Under the pieces are notes generated by a model. The model was not told where the DNA came from. It was given only the letters and a program-made list of their open reading frames with translations, and ran no database searches. This document shows, piece by piece, positions 1-8,362 of a DNA stretch of 64,000 nucleotides (the stretch's first letter is position 1; each line of letters starts with the position of its first letter). Location: positions 13,421 through 77,420 of the forward strand of contig JAEZKK010000010.1 in NCBI GenBank assembly GCA_023415495.1, read 5' to 3'. The DNA is from Bacteroidota bacterium. GTDB lineage: Bacteria; Bacteroidota; Bacteroidia; Bacteroidales; P3. A program made the position numbers and the translations under genes.

Positions 1-1395
1 CTCTCTTTTCTCCTCCTCAATTGGGATAATTTCTTGACTAATCTCTTCCTCCGTATTTTCACCTTCTTTTTTCTTTAATTTAAAGAAATTATCTCTTAAT
101 CGTTTGGTAAGCTCATTGCTAAGGATCTCCTCCTTCATATTTAGTTTAGAGGAGCATTGTTGAATATATGCAGCCCTTTCTATATGATCGGGGATTAGAC
201 TAATTGAATTAATTATTTCTTTTATTAGATTTGCTCTTTTAAAAGGGTCATCCTTTGCCTCTTCTAATAGGATATGGGTTTTGAAAAGGATAAAATTCTC
301 TGCCTTTTCGGTAATATATGCTTTAAATTCATGCTGTGGAAGCATTCTACAATAAGAGTCGGGGTCGTGACCATCAGGGAATAGTACAATCTTAACATTT
401 AATCCATTCTCTAAAAACAAATCAATTGCTCTAAATGCAGCCTTAATACCAGCAGAGTCTCCATCATATAATATGGTTACATTCTTAGTATATCTTCTAA
501 TTAATCTAATCTGTTCTATGGTTAAAGCAGTTCCAGAGGTTGCTACAACATTCTCAATATTATTTTGAGAAAGCATAATAGCATCCATATTCCCTTCTAC
601 CAAATAACATAGGTCCTGCTTTGCTATTTCGTTCTTAGCAAGATGAAGCCCAAACAGCACCTTGCTTTTAGAATAAATATCTGTCTCTGGAGAGTTTACA
701 TATTTTGCTTTTGTCTTTTCGTTAGAAAGACTTCTTGCAGTAAATCCAAGAGCTCTCCCACCAATATTATAGATAGGGAATATTACCCTTGCTCTAAATC
801 TATCATATTTTACATGGTTCTCTTCCTTTGAGATTGTAAGCCCAGAGTCGATTAAATCCTCTTCTGGATAACCGTTTTTCTTAGCATATTGGGTAAAATC
901 AGAATAAGAATCTTTTGAATAACCAAGCCCCCATTTTTTAATTGTAGCTTCAGTTAAATCTCTTTCTTTAAAATAGCTTAACCCAATTTTTATCCCTTCA
1001 CTATCATTAAACAATAGATTGGAAAAGTATTTCTGAGCAAATTCAGTAATATTATAAAGGGATTCTTTCTTGTCCTTGGTTTTCTTCTCTTCTTCCGTTA
1101 GCTGGGTTTCATGAATTTCTATTCCATATTTATTAGCAAGAAATCTTAGCGCCTCAACGTATGTATAATGTTCATGCTTCATTAAAAATTGAACAGCATT
1201 ACCAGCCTCTCCACATCCAAAACACTTAAATATTCCCTTTGTTGGACTAACTGTAAAGGATGGAGTCTTCTCGTTATGAAAAGGACATTGCCCCAAATAG
1301 TTTACTCCTCTTCTCTTTAAAGGGACAAAGGCGCCAACAACATCAATTATTTCTGTTGCATCTAATATCTTTTCAACATCTTCTTGCTTAATCAT
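1..1395 (-). CDS. dnaG: DNA primase DnaG (C-terminus beyond window)
   Basis: Synthesises RNA primers at the replication fork, working with the DnaB helicase. The 465 visible codons carry the N-terminal CHC2 zinc finger (C37, H40, C58, C61), the primase core and the TOPRIM fold, with YLVEGNMDA near residue 265 and LYDGDSAG near 310. Bacterial DnaG is usually about 600-700 residues, so the helicase-interaction domain lies to the left of the window. The ATG at 1395 is chosen because it starts the canonical N-terminus (MIKQEDVEKI) and lies five bases from a -7 box at 1400-1407, implying almost no leader. It is divergent from the membrane-protein gene at 1452. Identification is firm; only the C-terminal end is unseen. 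Confidence 0.96.
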   Translation of the reverse strand, partial: MIKQEDVEKILDATEIIDVVGAFVPLKRRGVNYLGQCPFHNEKTPSFTVSPTKGIFKCFGCGEAGNAVQFLMKHEHYTYVEALRFLANKYGIEIHETQLTEEEKKTKDKKESLYNITEFAQKYFSNLLFNDSEGIKIGLSYFKERDLTEATIKKWGLGYSKDSYSDFTQYAKKNGYPEEDLIDSGLTISKEENHVKYDRFRARVIFPIYNIGGRALGFTARSLSNEKTKAKYVNSPETDIYSKSKVLFGLHLAKNEIAKQDLCYLVEGNMDAIMLSQNNIENVVATSGTALTIEQIRLIRRYTKNVTILYDGDSAGIKAAFRAIDLFLENGLNVKIVLFPDGHDPDSYCRMLPQHEFKAYITEKAENFILFKTHILLEEAKDDPFKRANLIKEIINSISLIPDHIERAAYIQQCSSKLNMKEEILSNELTKRLRDNFFKLKKKEGENTEEEISQEIIPIEEEKRE

Positions 1396-1399
1396 AGAG

Positions 1400-1407
1400 C
1401 AAAATTA
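1400..1407 (-). promoter_or_regulatory. -7 promoter box for dnaG
   Basis: Reads TAATTTTG on the minus strand, matching the Bacteroidota -7 consensus TAnnTTTG. The dnaG ATG begins only five bases downstream, so a transcript starting at the usual distance would be nearly leaderless. No clear TTTG -33 box is seen at 19-20 bases. Confidence 0.5.
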
Positions 1408-1419
1408 CATATTTTTATC

Positions 1420-1427
1420 TATCTTTG
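1420..1427 (+). promoter_or_regulatory. -7 promoter box for the 1452 gene
   Basis: TATCTTTG is an exact match to TAnnTTTG and lies 25 bases before the GTG start at 1452. With the box at 1400-1407 on the other strand it makes a compact divergent promoter region. Confidence 0.55.
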
Positions 1428-1451
1428 CCCCAATATTTCAAATAAAAAGAA

Positions 1452-2984
1452 GTGAAGAAAATCAGTCTAAGCGATATTAAGAAGAATTATTCGATACTAA
1501 TAATTATTCTATTAGGGATTATCTATACCTTATTTATATCCGATAATCAAAGCTCTGACTCTTTTTCAAATGCATATCATTCTCTTTGGGGCGACAAACT
1601 TTTCTCTGCCCATCACCTACTTTATAATGCTCTTGGTTATATTATTCTTTTGCCTTTTCGTTGGATATTCCAGGATAAGCTTTTGAATTATAACCCTATC
1701 TTTATTCTTCAATTCTTTAATATTATTTTTTCGGTATCCTCATTATTTATTCTAAGGACAATAATTAAAAGGGTTAATCGAAATGAAAATCTCCTCTCTG
1801 CATCAATATTCTTTGTAGGAGCATGCTTTGGGTTTACTCGTTTTGCTGTGGACAATGAATGTTATATTGTTCCAATCTTCCTTTCTTTGCTAAGCTTTAA
1901 TTATATTCAACTCTTCCTTAAAAAGAATAGTTTTAAATCAATAATCCTTGCATCCTTATTTATATCCATTGGATGTTTGTTTCACCAGATAGTTATTTGG
2001 GTATTTATCCCAACCCTTATTCTAATCCTATTTAACAAAAAGAAGACATACATAATTATTTTTATTTCCATTAGTTTAATTATACCTATTGTATATTCAT
2101 TGGTTTATTATTTCGAATCAAATTCATTTTCTCTTTTTGGATTATTTAATTATGTAATTAGCGACTATAGCTCTGGTTTGGCAGAGATGCCTATACTTAA
2201 AAATGTATTAATCTTAAGCGGAATTAGTTTTATTAGAACCTTTATTCAGGTTCATGGATATATTTTAGAGATTATTAGTCAATTCCCAATATTCAGTATT
2301 AGCGTAATAATTATCTCTCTAAGTCTTGGAGTATTTGGATTAATCCATTTTTCCAAACTTATAAAGCGTAATTTGACAATATTTTATGAGAGAAGATTTG
2401 TTAGATATTTATGGATAATACTATTTATCAGTTTTGCTTTTGCATGTTTCTCGAATGGGAATGCAGAGTTTATGGCAATTATTCCTTTTATTATAGTTAT
2501 TCTTCTTTCCTATTATTATACCAGCTCAGCAAAATATCTTCTTGGAATAGGAGGTGGTATCTTCCTTTGGAATATTTGTTTTGGACTCTACCCTTATGCC
2601 TATATGAACCTTAACCCTAACAAGGAAATTGCTGAATTTATTTATAATAATAAGGATGATTCGGTTTTTATTCTAAAAGATAAGAACCACTATGAGAATA
2701 TTATACTCTATACTTATGGTCATAAGGCTAAAAACAATTTAGAGATAATAAAATCCAAGGACTTGGATAAGGCAGGATTTGAGGATTTAATTAATAAGAA
2801 TAAGAGAATTTATACTGATTCTTTTGGAGGAGAGGAAGCTATATCGAGAAATAGCCTAGCAGATAAAGATGAGATTTATTCCAAAAAGAGTTTATTTCAA
2901 AAAGAAGAATTTCAAAAAGAGATAGAATTTAATTCGCTTAGCAGTAAAATTGAATTATGGATTTATTCCAAAGACAAAAAATAG
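1452..2984 (+). CDS. Polytopic membrane protein, GT-C glycosyltransferase-like
   Basis: 510 residues with roughly ten or more hydrophobic segments between about residues 14 and 390, followed by a hydrophilic C-terminal domain of about 120 residues. This layout (N-terminal membrane block, soluble C-terminal domain) is typical of GT-C-fold glycosyltransferases that use polyprenyl-linked sugars, and resembles the DUF2723 protein at 55466 in general architecture. No clear catalytic acidic motif was identified, so the enzymatic role is inferred. The start is a GTG reading MKKISLSD, 25 bases after a -7 box. The rdgB gene follows with its own promoter. It could instead be another type of membrane protein. 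Confidence 0.6.
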   Translation: MKKISLSDIKKNYSILIIILLGIIYTLFISDNQSSDSFSNAYHSLWGDKLFSAHHLLYNALGYIILLPFRWIFQDKLLNYNPIFILQFFNIIFSVSSLFILRTIIKRVNRNENLLSASIFFVGACFGFTRFAVDNECYIVPIFLSLLSFNYIQLFLKKNSFKSIILASLFISIGCLFHQIVIWVFIPTLILILFNKKKTYIIIFISISLIIPIVYSLVYYFESNSFSLFGLFNYVISDYSSGLAEMPILKNVLILSGISFIRTFIQVHGYILEIISQFPIFSISVIIISLSLGVFGLIHFSKLIKRNLTIFYERRFVRYLWIILFISFAFACFSNGNAEFMAIIPFIIVILLSYYYTSSAKYLLGIGGGIFLWNICFGLYPYAYMNLNPNKEIAEFIYNNKDDSVFILKDKNHYENIILYTYGHKAKNNLEIIKSKDLDKAGFEDLINKNKRIYTDSFGGEEAISRNSLADKDEIYSKKSLFQKEEFQKEIEFNSLSSKIELWIYSKDKK

Positions 2985-2988
2985 TTAG

Positions 2989-2996
2989 TAATTTTG
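2989..2996 (+). promoter_or_regulatory. -7 promoter box for rdgB and following genes
   Basis: TAATTTTG, matching TAnnTTTG, lies just after the stop of the membrane-protein gene and 35 bases before the rdgB ATG. It probably drives rdgB, the DUF2148 gene, serS and the dioxygenase, which are closely packed on the plus strand. Confidence 0.45.
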
Positions 2997-3031
2997 TCCC
3001 TTGAAACTAAGCATAAAAGATTAGAGAAAAA

Positions 3032-3607
3032 ATGAAAGAATACATAATAGCTACTAATAATAAACATAAGGTAGAGGAGATAGAAGTATCACTTAAAGAT
3101 AAGATTAAGCTTTTAACTTTAAAAGAGATTGGACATAAGGGAGAGATACCTGAGGATTTTGATAATTTAAAGGATAATGCTTGTCAAAAAGCTAGATTTA
3201 TTTGGGATAAGTATAATAAAAACTGTTTTGCAGACGATACTGGGCTTGAGATAGAAGCTTTGGGCGGAAGACCAGGTGCTTTTTCTGCACGCTATGCTGG
3301 AAAAAATTGCAGCTTTGATGATAATATCGATTTGGTATTGGAAGAAATGGAAGGAAAAACTAACCGCAAGGCAAGATTTAGAACAGTAATTTGCTTAATT
3401 GAAGATGGGAAAAAATATTTATTTGAAGGAGTATGCGAAGGAGATATAAGCACTGAACGTTATGGTAGAGGTGGATTTGGTTATGACCCAATCTTTATTC
3501 CAAAAGGTCACGGAGAAAGCTTTGCTGAAATGAGTATTGAAGATAAAAACATGATAAGCCATAGAGGTCTTGCTGTTGAAAAGCTGGTTAAACACCTTTT
3601 AAAATAG
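3032..3607 (+). CDS. rdgB: RdgB/HAM1 non-canonical purine NTP pyrophosphatase
   Basis: Hydrolyses dITP, ITP and XTP to the monophosphates, keeping deaminated purines out of DNA and RNA. The 191-residue protein has the usual family length and motifs: ATNNKHKVEEI at the N-terminus (substrate loop), ADDTGLEIEALGGRPGAF (metal and base binding), GFGYDPIF, and SHRGLA near the C-terminus. The ATG gives the canonical TNNxHK start. It is followed after six bases by the DUF2148 gene, so the two are probably co-transcribed. Confidence 0.95.
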   Translation: MKEYIIATNNKHKVEEIEVSLKDKIKLLTLKEIGHKGEIPEDFDNLKDNACQKARFIWDKYNKNCFADDTGLEIEALGGRPGAFSARYAGKNCSFDDNIDLVLEEMEGKTNRKARFRTVICLIEDGKKYLFEGVCEGDISTERYGRGGFGYDPIFIPKGHGESFAEMSIEDKNMISHRGLAVEKLVKHLLK

Positions 3608-3613
3608 TTAGTT

Positions 3614-4141
3614 ATGATTAGAGAAGAAGATATTAGAGAAGAAAAGATAATTGAGATTGCAAAATCCATGATGGTTGCAGCAAGGACAGCCCCCAAAGCA
3701 AGGGGAAGAGATAATCTTGTAATTAATCTAATAATTAAAGAGGATATACTCTTGCTTTCAAAGAAGATGGAAGAGATTTATAATGAAAACAATCAGGCTT
3801 TCTTTTTAAGAGATTCCCAAAACATACTTAATGCAAAGGCTATTGTGCTAATTGGAACCAAGCTCGAGGTATTGGGTTTGAATTGTGGATTATGTGGCTA
3901 TCCAACTTGCGAGGAAAAATCAGAGCATAAAACAACTCCTTGCGTTTTCAATGCCAACGACCTTGGAATAGCAATTGGAAGTGCGGTAAGTATTGCTGCT
4001 GATAACAGAATAGACAATAGGGTTATGTTTTCAGCGGGTTTGGCAGCCAAAGAGCTTGGTTTCTTTGGAGAAGATATTGGTTTTGGGTTTGCGATACCTT
4101 TAACCTCTTTTGGAAAGAACCCATTTTTTGATAGACAATAA
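3614..4141 (+). CDS. DUF2148 ferredoxin-like protein
   Basis: 175 residues. The central cysteine cluster CGLCGYPTC, with a further Cys about a dozen residues later (TTPCVF), is characteristic of DUF2148 proteins and could ligate an iron-sulfur cluster. The N-terminal segment MVAARTAPKARGRD resembles the nitroreductase-like start seen in this family. No biochemical function is established to my knowledge. It lies between rdgB (6 bases upstream) and serS (14 bases downstream) on the same strand. There is no signal peptide or membrane segment, so it is probably cytoplasmic. Confidence 0.8.
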   Translation: MIREEDIREEKIIEIAKSMMVAARTAPKARGRDNLVINLIIKEDILLLSKKMEEIYNENNQAFFLRDSQNILNAKAIVLIGTKLEVLGLNCGLCGYPTCEEKSEHKTTPCVFNANDLGIAIGSAVSIAADNRIDNRVMFSAGLAAKELGFFGEDIGFGFAIPLTSFGKNPFFDRQ

Positions 4142-4155
4142 AAACAATATAAAAG

Positions 4156-5430
4156 ATGTTAGAAATAAATAGAATAAGACAGGATAAGGACAGGGTAATT
4201 GAATTATTATTAGTAAAGAATCTTAAAAACGCTAAGGAGAAAATAGAAGAGATTATCTCTAAGGACGAAGAAAAAAGAGGAGTTCAAAAAAAGGTTGAAG
4301 AGATTAAGGCGGAGCTAAACCTTAAATCTAAAGAGATTGGTTCTTTAATTAAGGACGGGAAAAAAGATGAAGCTGAGAAAACAAAGGCTCAGGTTGGAGA
4401 GCTAAAGAATAATGAAAAAGAACTTGGAGTTGAGCTTATCAAGATGGAAGAAGAGCTAAGAGATTTATTGCTTTCTATTCCTAATCTACCACATTCTTCT
4501 GTTCCAAAAGGTAAAAGTGCAGAGGATAACGAAACTGTTTACTCTCAAGGTGAGATTCCAAGTTTAGAAGAAAATGCTCTTGCTCACTGGGATATTTGTA
4601 GCAAATATGATATAGTAGACTTTGAGCTTGGTAATAAAATAACTGGTTCTGGTTTCCCTGTCTATAAGGGTAAGGGTGCTAAACTACAAAGAGCTTTGAT
4701 TAATTTCTTCCTTGACCAAGCTGATGAAAACGGTTTTAGCGAGGTTCAAGTTCCTCTTATGGTAAATGAGGATTCTGCCTTAGCTACTGGTCAACTTCCA
4801 GACAAGGAAGGTCAAATGTATGCTATTCCTTTGGATGGTTTCTATATGATTCCTACTGCTGAGGTCCCTATTACTAATATCTTCCGCGATGTTATCCTTC
4901 AAGAGAAAGATTTCCCTATTAAGAAATGCGGTTACTCTCAATGTTTCCGTCGTGAAGCAGGATCTTATGGTAAAGATGTTAGAGGATTAAATAGACTTCA
5001 CCAATTCGACAAGGTTGAAATCGTTTGTATTGAACATCCAGAAAAGAGTTATGAGCAATTAGAAAAGATGAAATCCCATGTAGTTGGATTATTAACCAAA
5101 TTGGAATTACCTTTTAGAATTCTTCGCCTTTGTGGAGGAGATATGAGCTTTACTTCTGCTCTAACATTCGACTTTGAAACCTATTCAGCTGCACAAAGAC
5201 GCTGGTTAGAGGTTAGTTCAGTATCTAATTTCGAAACTTTCCAATCTAATAGATTAAAACTAAGGTTTAAAAACCAAGATGGAAAGACAGAATTGGCTCA
5301 TACATTAAACGGTTCTGCACTTGCACTACCAAGAATTCTTGCTTGTATTTTAGAAAACAATCAAACTCCAAATGGAATAAGGATTCCAAAAGCCCTTGTT
5401 CCTTACACTGGATTTGAATATATAGATTAA
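4156..5430 (+). CDS. serS: Seryl-tRNA synthetase
   Basis: Charges tRNA-Ser (and tRNA-Sec where present). 424 residues, normal for the class II bacterial enzyme. The N-terminal ~110 residues form the Lys/Glu-rich antiparallel coiled coil that contacts the tRNA long arm. The catalytic domain follows, with motif 2 around CFRREAGSYGKDVRG and motif 3 near NGSALALPRILACILE. The ATG opens the standard MLEINRIR start. Codon use in the C-terminal half looks slightly less AT-biased than its neighbours, as expected for a highly expressed gene. Confidence 0.97.
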   Translation: MLEINRIRQDKDRVIELLLVKNLKNAKEKIEEIISKDEEKRGVQKKVEEIKAELNLKSKEIGSLIKDGKKDEAEKTKAQVGELKNNEKELGVELIKMEEELRDLLLSIPNLPHSSVPKGKSAEDNETVYSQGEIPSLEENALAHWDICSKYDIVDFELGNKITGSGFPVYKGKGAKLQRALINFFLDQADENGFSEVQVPLMVNEDSALATGQLPDKEGQMYAIPLDGFYMIPTAEVPITNIFRDVILQEKDFPIKKCGYSQCFRREAGSYGKDVRGLNRLHQFDKVEIVCIEHPEKSYEQLEKMKSHVVGLLTKLELPFRILRLCGGDMSFTSALTFDFETYSAAQRRWLEVSSVSNFETFQSNRLKLRFKNQDGKTELAHTLNGSALALPRILACILENNQTPNGIRIPKALVPYTGFEYID

Positions 5431-5433
5431 TTT

Positions 5434-6213
5434 ATGAGAACGCCAATTCTCTTTCTTGGACATGGAAGTCCAATTAATGCAATTGAGGAAAACGATTTTG
5501 TAGAAGGATTTCGCAAAATCTCTAAAGAAATTCTAAAACCTAAGGCAATTTTATGTATTTCTGCTCATTGGTATATCAATAAAACCAAAGTATTGTTTAT
5601 GGAAAAACCAAAAACTATTCATGACTTCTATGGTTTTCCACCTGAACTTTACCAAATTCAATATCCAGCCTTTGGCGATAAGGTATTAGCTCAAGAAATT
5701 CAAGAATTGGCTTTTCCAATCGAAATTGACCTAGATTTGGAATGGGGTTTAGATCATGGATCTTGGTCAGTAATAAAACATCTATACCCATTGGCAGATA
5801 TTCCTGTTATTCAACTAAGCATAGACTACAATAAAGGAGCTGAATTTCATTTTTCCTTAGCTTCAAAACTAAAAAGCCTTAGAGAAAAGGGTGTTTTGAT
5901 AATTGGAAGTGGTAATATTGTTCATAATCTTCGCCTTGTCGATTATGCTAATTTCGATAAAGACGATTATGGATATGATTGGGCTGTGGAAACAAGAGAT
6001 TTTATCAATCAAAAACTAATTGAAGGAGATTTTCAAGCTCTTATAGATTACGAAAAATCGGTTCCTCACGCATTAAAAGCAATACCATCACCCGACCACT
6101 ACCTTCCCCTAATCTATTCACTTGGAGCAAAACACCCAGAGGAAAACATAAGCTTCTTTAATGATAAAATGCAAGGAGGAAGTCTAAGTATGACAAGTTT
6201 ATTTATAAAATAA
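5434..6213 (+). CDS. ygiD: 4,5-DOPA-extradiol-type dioxygenase (LigB/YgiD family)
   Basis: 259 residues of the LigB-type extradiol dioxygenase superfamily, which uses a non-haem metal to cleave catechol-type rings; the E. coli YgiD homologue acts on L-DOPA in vitro. Visible signature segments are LFLGHGSPINAI at the N-terminus, SAHWYI, DHGSWSVIKHLYP and GSGNIVHNL; the histidines in these segments are the likely metal and acid/base residues. It starts three bases after serS stops and is probably the last gene of that operon. The physiological substrate in this organism is unknown. A 256-bp repeat element begins 36 bases after the stop. Confidence 0.9.
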   Translation: MRTPILFLGHGSPINAIEENDFVEGFRKISKEILKPKAILCISAHWYINKTKVLFMEKPKTIHDFYGFPPELYQIQYPAFGDKVLAQEIQELAFPIEIDLDLEWGLDHGSWSVIKHLYPLADIPVIQLSIDYNKGAEFHFSLASKLKSLREKGVLIIGSGNIVHNLRLVDYANFDKDDYGYDWAVETRDFINQKLIEGDFQALIDYEKSVPHALKAIPSPDHYLPLIYSLGAKHPEENISFFNDKMQGGSLSMTSLFIK

Positions 6214-6248
6214 TCACCTTTTTATACCCATAATTCAAAAATAATTCG

Positions 6249-6504
6249 TATCTTCGCAAATGCAAGGAAAAGAGTTCTTTATTTCCTTAAAAAATCACCA
6301 AATTTGAAAAACTACATTATGGTAGCTACCATAATGGTCGTGTGGTAGGTACCATAACACCCTTGTGGTAGCTACCATAACACTGTTATCATAGCTACCA
6401 TAGCAACATTGAAATCAAGAAAGAAAACTCTGAAATCAAGAAAGAATTCATTTTTATCAAGAAAGAATTTAACGAAACTTGACTTTATTTAATCCTTTCT
6501 TGAT
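6249..6504 (+). repeat. Composite repeat element, copy 1 (4 x 23-bp palindromes, then 21-bp motifs)
   Basis: Begins at a degenerate -7 box (TATCTTCG, 6249-6256). Four palindromes of the form TATGGTAGCTACCATA follow, centred at 6325.5, 6348.5, 6371.5 and 6394.5, exactly 23 bp apart; copies 2-4 carry arm or centre changes. Three direct copies of ATCAAGAAAG then start at 6414, 6435 and 6456 (21 bp apart), and two inverted copies of the core (CTTGAC at 6478, CTTGAT at 6499) are again 21 bp apart. The same order of parts, with the same pitches, recurs at 29894-30150. It fills most of the gap between the dioxygenase and the 6628 gene, which otherwise shows nothing. There is no coding potential. Confidence 0.9.
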
Positions 6505-6592
6505 ATAATCAGATTTAAACCCAAAAAACCTCCCCAAAAAGCAATAAAAACAAATTACTCCCTAATATTAAACAATAATTTAAATTATTCCC

Positions 6593-6600
6593 TACCTTTG
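6593..6600 (+). promoter_or_regulatory. -7 promoter box for the 6628 gene
   Basis: TACCTTTG matches TAnnTTTG. It overlaps the TTG that opens the longest reading frame at 6598, which argues that this TTG is promoter rather than start codon. The next ATGs are at 6616 and 6628. Confidence 0.55.
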
Positions 6601-6627
6601 ACCTTTGAAATAGAAATGGGAAAAATA

Positions 6628-7548
6628 ATGAATAAGTATCAGTTAACATATCCTAATAATAATGAAGTGAGGGATAAGATATTCCGCACAAGGAGAATAT
6701 GTGGAAAGATTCTTTTAACTTTGTTATTTGCATTGATTTGTGCTTTTGAAGCAATAGCAACTCCTCAAATTTCTGATAAACTTATCTACAATGGAGATAC
6801 GCTTAATGTGTATTTTGACTTGCCAGATGAATTTTATAAAATTGATACAGTTATAAATGATACGCCTATCTATAATTATAGTGTATTAAATGACAATCTC
6901 TTTGCAAAGAAAAAACCTTATGCAACAACTGCTTGTTGGAAAGGTTATAAATCTATTTGGGAGATTATAGATAATCAAATATATTTAATTGGTATATATA
7001 GTTGTTGTTATGATGATGATTCTATTAAAGCAGATTTGAATTATTTGTTCAGAGATAAATGCATCGATGGAAAAGTAAAAGCCACATGGGTTAATGGAAA
7101 TTTCATTTGTTGGAAAGGGAAAAGGTTAATATATGACCATGATATGTATTCAGGGGGAGTTTATGAGTACGATGTAGAAATGAAACTTGAAAAAGGTAAA
7201 TTAATAGATACACAGATTTATGATAATACCAAATCAAAACAAACGGATTATCCAAGCAAGTCAATAAAAATGCTAAATCATATTTATAGTAATATAAATT
7301 GGGATATTCTACCACAAGCAGATACAACAATTAAAATCTTTCTTGAATTTTCAGGTAATGAACATGGAATTGTTGATAAAGTAAACATTCTGAAAGGTTA
7401 TAATGAAACATATAATCAAGAGGCGATAAGAGTTATAAAAACAATACCTGAATGGGATATATATTATATTAAAGGCAAGTTTGAGAGGAAAGTTTGGATG
7501 ATGCCAATAATTTTCAGTGAAGAAAATAGGAATAAATACAAAAAGTAA
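6628..7548 (+). CDS. Exported hypothetical protein with TonB-like C-terminal domain
   Basis: Function not recognised. From the ATG at 6628 the protein has 306 residues. A hydrophobic segment (KILLTLLFALICAFEAIA) followed by the small-residue site ATPQ looks like a signal peptide, but it is preceded by about 25 polar residues, which is unusually long. The last ~75 residues (KIFLEFSGNEHGIVDKV, then EAIRVIKTIPEWD) resemble the TonB C-terminal fold common in Bacteroidota periplasmic proteins. The frame is open from 6598, but that TTG lies inside the -7 box, so 6628 or 6616 is preferred. The DNA at 6669-6710 is partly repeated at 8274-8314. Confidence 0.6.
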   Translation: MNKYQLTYPNNNEVRDKIFRTRRICGKILLTLLFALICAFEAIATPQISDKLIYNGDTLNVYFDLPDEFYKIDTVINDTPIYNYSVLNDNLFAKKKPYATTACWKGYKSIWEIIDNQIYLIGIYSCCYDDDSIKADLNYLFRDKCIDGKVKATWVNGNFICWKGKRLIYDHDMYSGGVYEYDVEMKLEKGKLIDTQIYDNTKSKQTDYPSKSIKMLNHIYSNINWDILPQADTTIKIFLEFSGNEHGIVDKVNILKGYNETYNQEAIRVIKTIPEWDIYYIKGKFERKVWMMPIIFSEENRNKYKK

Positions 7549-7576
7549 ATTATCAAAAACACATTCCTATTCCTAT

Positions 7577-7757
7577 ATGATTGCATATCTATATGGAAGA
7601 GAAATATTAACTGGCAAAATAAGATAAATATGTAAATAATAATATTGAAAGTGCATGTATAACCAATCTATTTAATAATAAGAAATTATCGGGGAAACAA
7701 AGAATAGAAACGTCAAGTAAATGGTGGGCTGGTTTTCAAAAAAGCGAAAATAAATAA
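7577..7757 (+). pseudogene. Possible frameshifted gene relic
   Basis: An ATG at 7577 opens a frame reading MIAYLYGREILTGKIR before a stop at 7625-7627. The +1 frame then stays open from 7623 for 44 codons to the TAA at 7755-7757, ending SSKWWAGFQKSENK, which looks protein-like in composition. One base change would join the two into a short C-terminal fragment. No family was recognised and there is no ribosome-binding or promoter evidence. It may be a remnant of a gene once located between the two exported proteins here, or chance. Confidence 0.3.
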
Positions 7758-7764
7758 TATGATT

Positions 7765-8178
7765 ATGAAAAAAAGTATTTGGATTAAATTTATTTTAATA
7801 GGTTTAGTATTTGCCTCTTGTACAACAAAAGGTAAAATGATTTTAAATGAAAAGGAAAAAACAATTACCTTGGAATACGGGAAATTTTATATGGGTTGCG
7901 TTTTTTTTGATATTTCTAGGATGGATTGCGGTTATATTCTAGAATATAATGAACCCATTGAGAAAATTGATCTAAAAGGTAACTTGATATTACGGAATGA
8001 AGGACGAAAAAGAACTATTAATTATGAAATTCAACCCAATACCAAATTTAGGATTATTCATAATCGGGGAGATCAATCTTCGGATTTTCTATTCTTTATT
8101 ACAGATAGTATAAATAATATTAGAGAGATTACGGAAGAGGAATGGGATTACGGCAGTATACCCGAGAAGGATAAGTAA
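7765..8178 (+). CDS. Small predicted lipoprotein, unknown function
   Basis: 137 residues from the second ATG (7765); the first ATG at 7759 adds only two residues. The N-terminus MKKSIWIKF is followed by a hydrophobic stretch and a lipobox-like GLVFASC, so the mature protein should be lipid-anchored at this cysteine. The remainder is beta-rich and polar, with no recognised motif. It is flanked by relic-like DNA on both sides, and with the 6628 gene it forms a small island of lineage-specific exported proteins. Not assignable to a family by eye. Confidence 0.6.
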   Translation: MKKSIWIKFILIGLVFASCTTKGKMILNEKEKTITLEYGKFYMGCVFFDISRMDCGYILEYNEPIEKIDLKGNLILRNEGRKRTINYEIQPNTKFRIIHNRGDQSSDFLFFITDSINNIREITEEEWDYGSIPEKDK

Positions 8179-8273
8179 GTGAAAAATTTCTATGTCGTAT
8201 AACATTATGAAAATAAGTTCCTAAATATAAAACTGAATGTTTATCCAACGGAACATATGTAAAGGTAAGACGG

Positions 8274-8314
8274 GAGGGATTTTTTATTCCGCACAAGGAA
8301 AATATTTGAAAGAT
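8274..8314 (+). repeat. Imperfect copy of 6669-6710
   Basis: This non-coding stretch shares GAGGGAT and the core ATTCCGCACAAGGA with 6669-6710, where it lies inside the 5' part of the 6628 gene. The similarity continues with changes to AAAGAT. It supports a past duplication or recombination in the 6.6-8.3 kb interval. The rest of 8179-8362 shows no gene. Confidence 0.5.
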
Positions 8315-8362
8315 GGCATTATATGAGATTCTCATTTGATTCTGCGAGTTTGTTATCAAGAG

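Noticed and set aside
2411..2614. 67-codon frame inside the 1452 gene
   Set aside because: Lies in another frame of a confident membrane-protein gene and has no signals of its own.
6317..6402. CRISPR-like array at 6.3 kb (and 30.0, 21.8, 44.3 kb)
   Set aside because: Units are 21-23 bp in total, including repeat and spacer; there is no room for 25-40 bp spacers, and no cas gene is in the window.
6598..6627. TTG start for the 6628 gene
   Set aside because: The TTG is part of the -7 promoter box TACCTTTG; transcription would start downstream of it.
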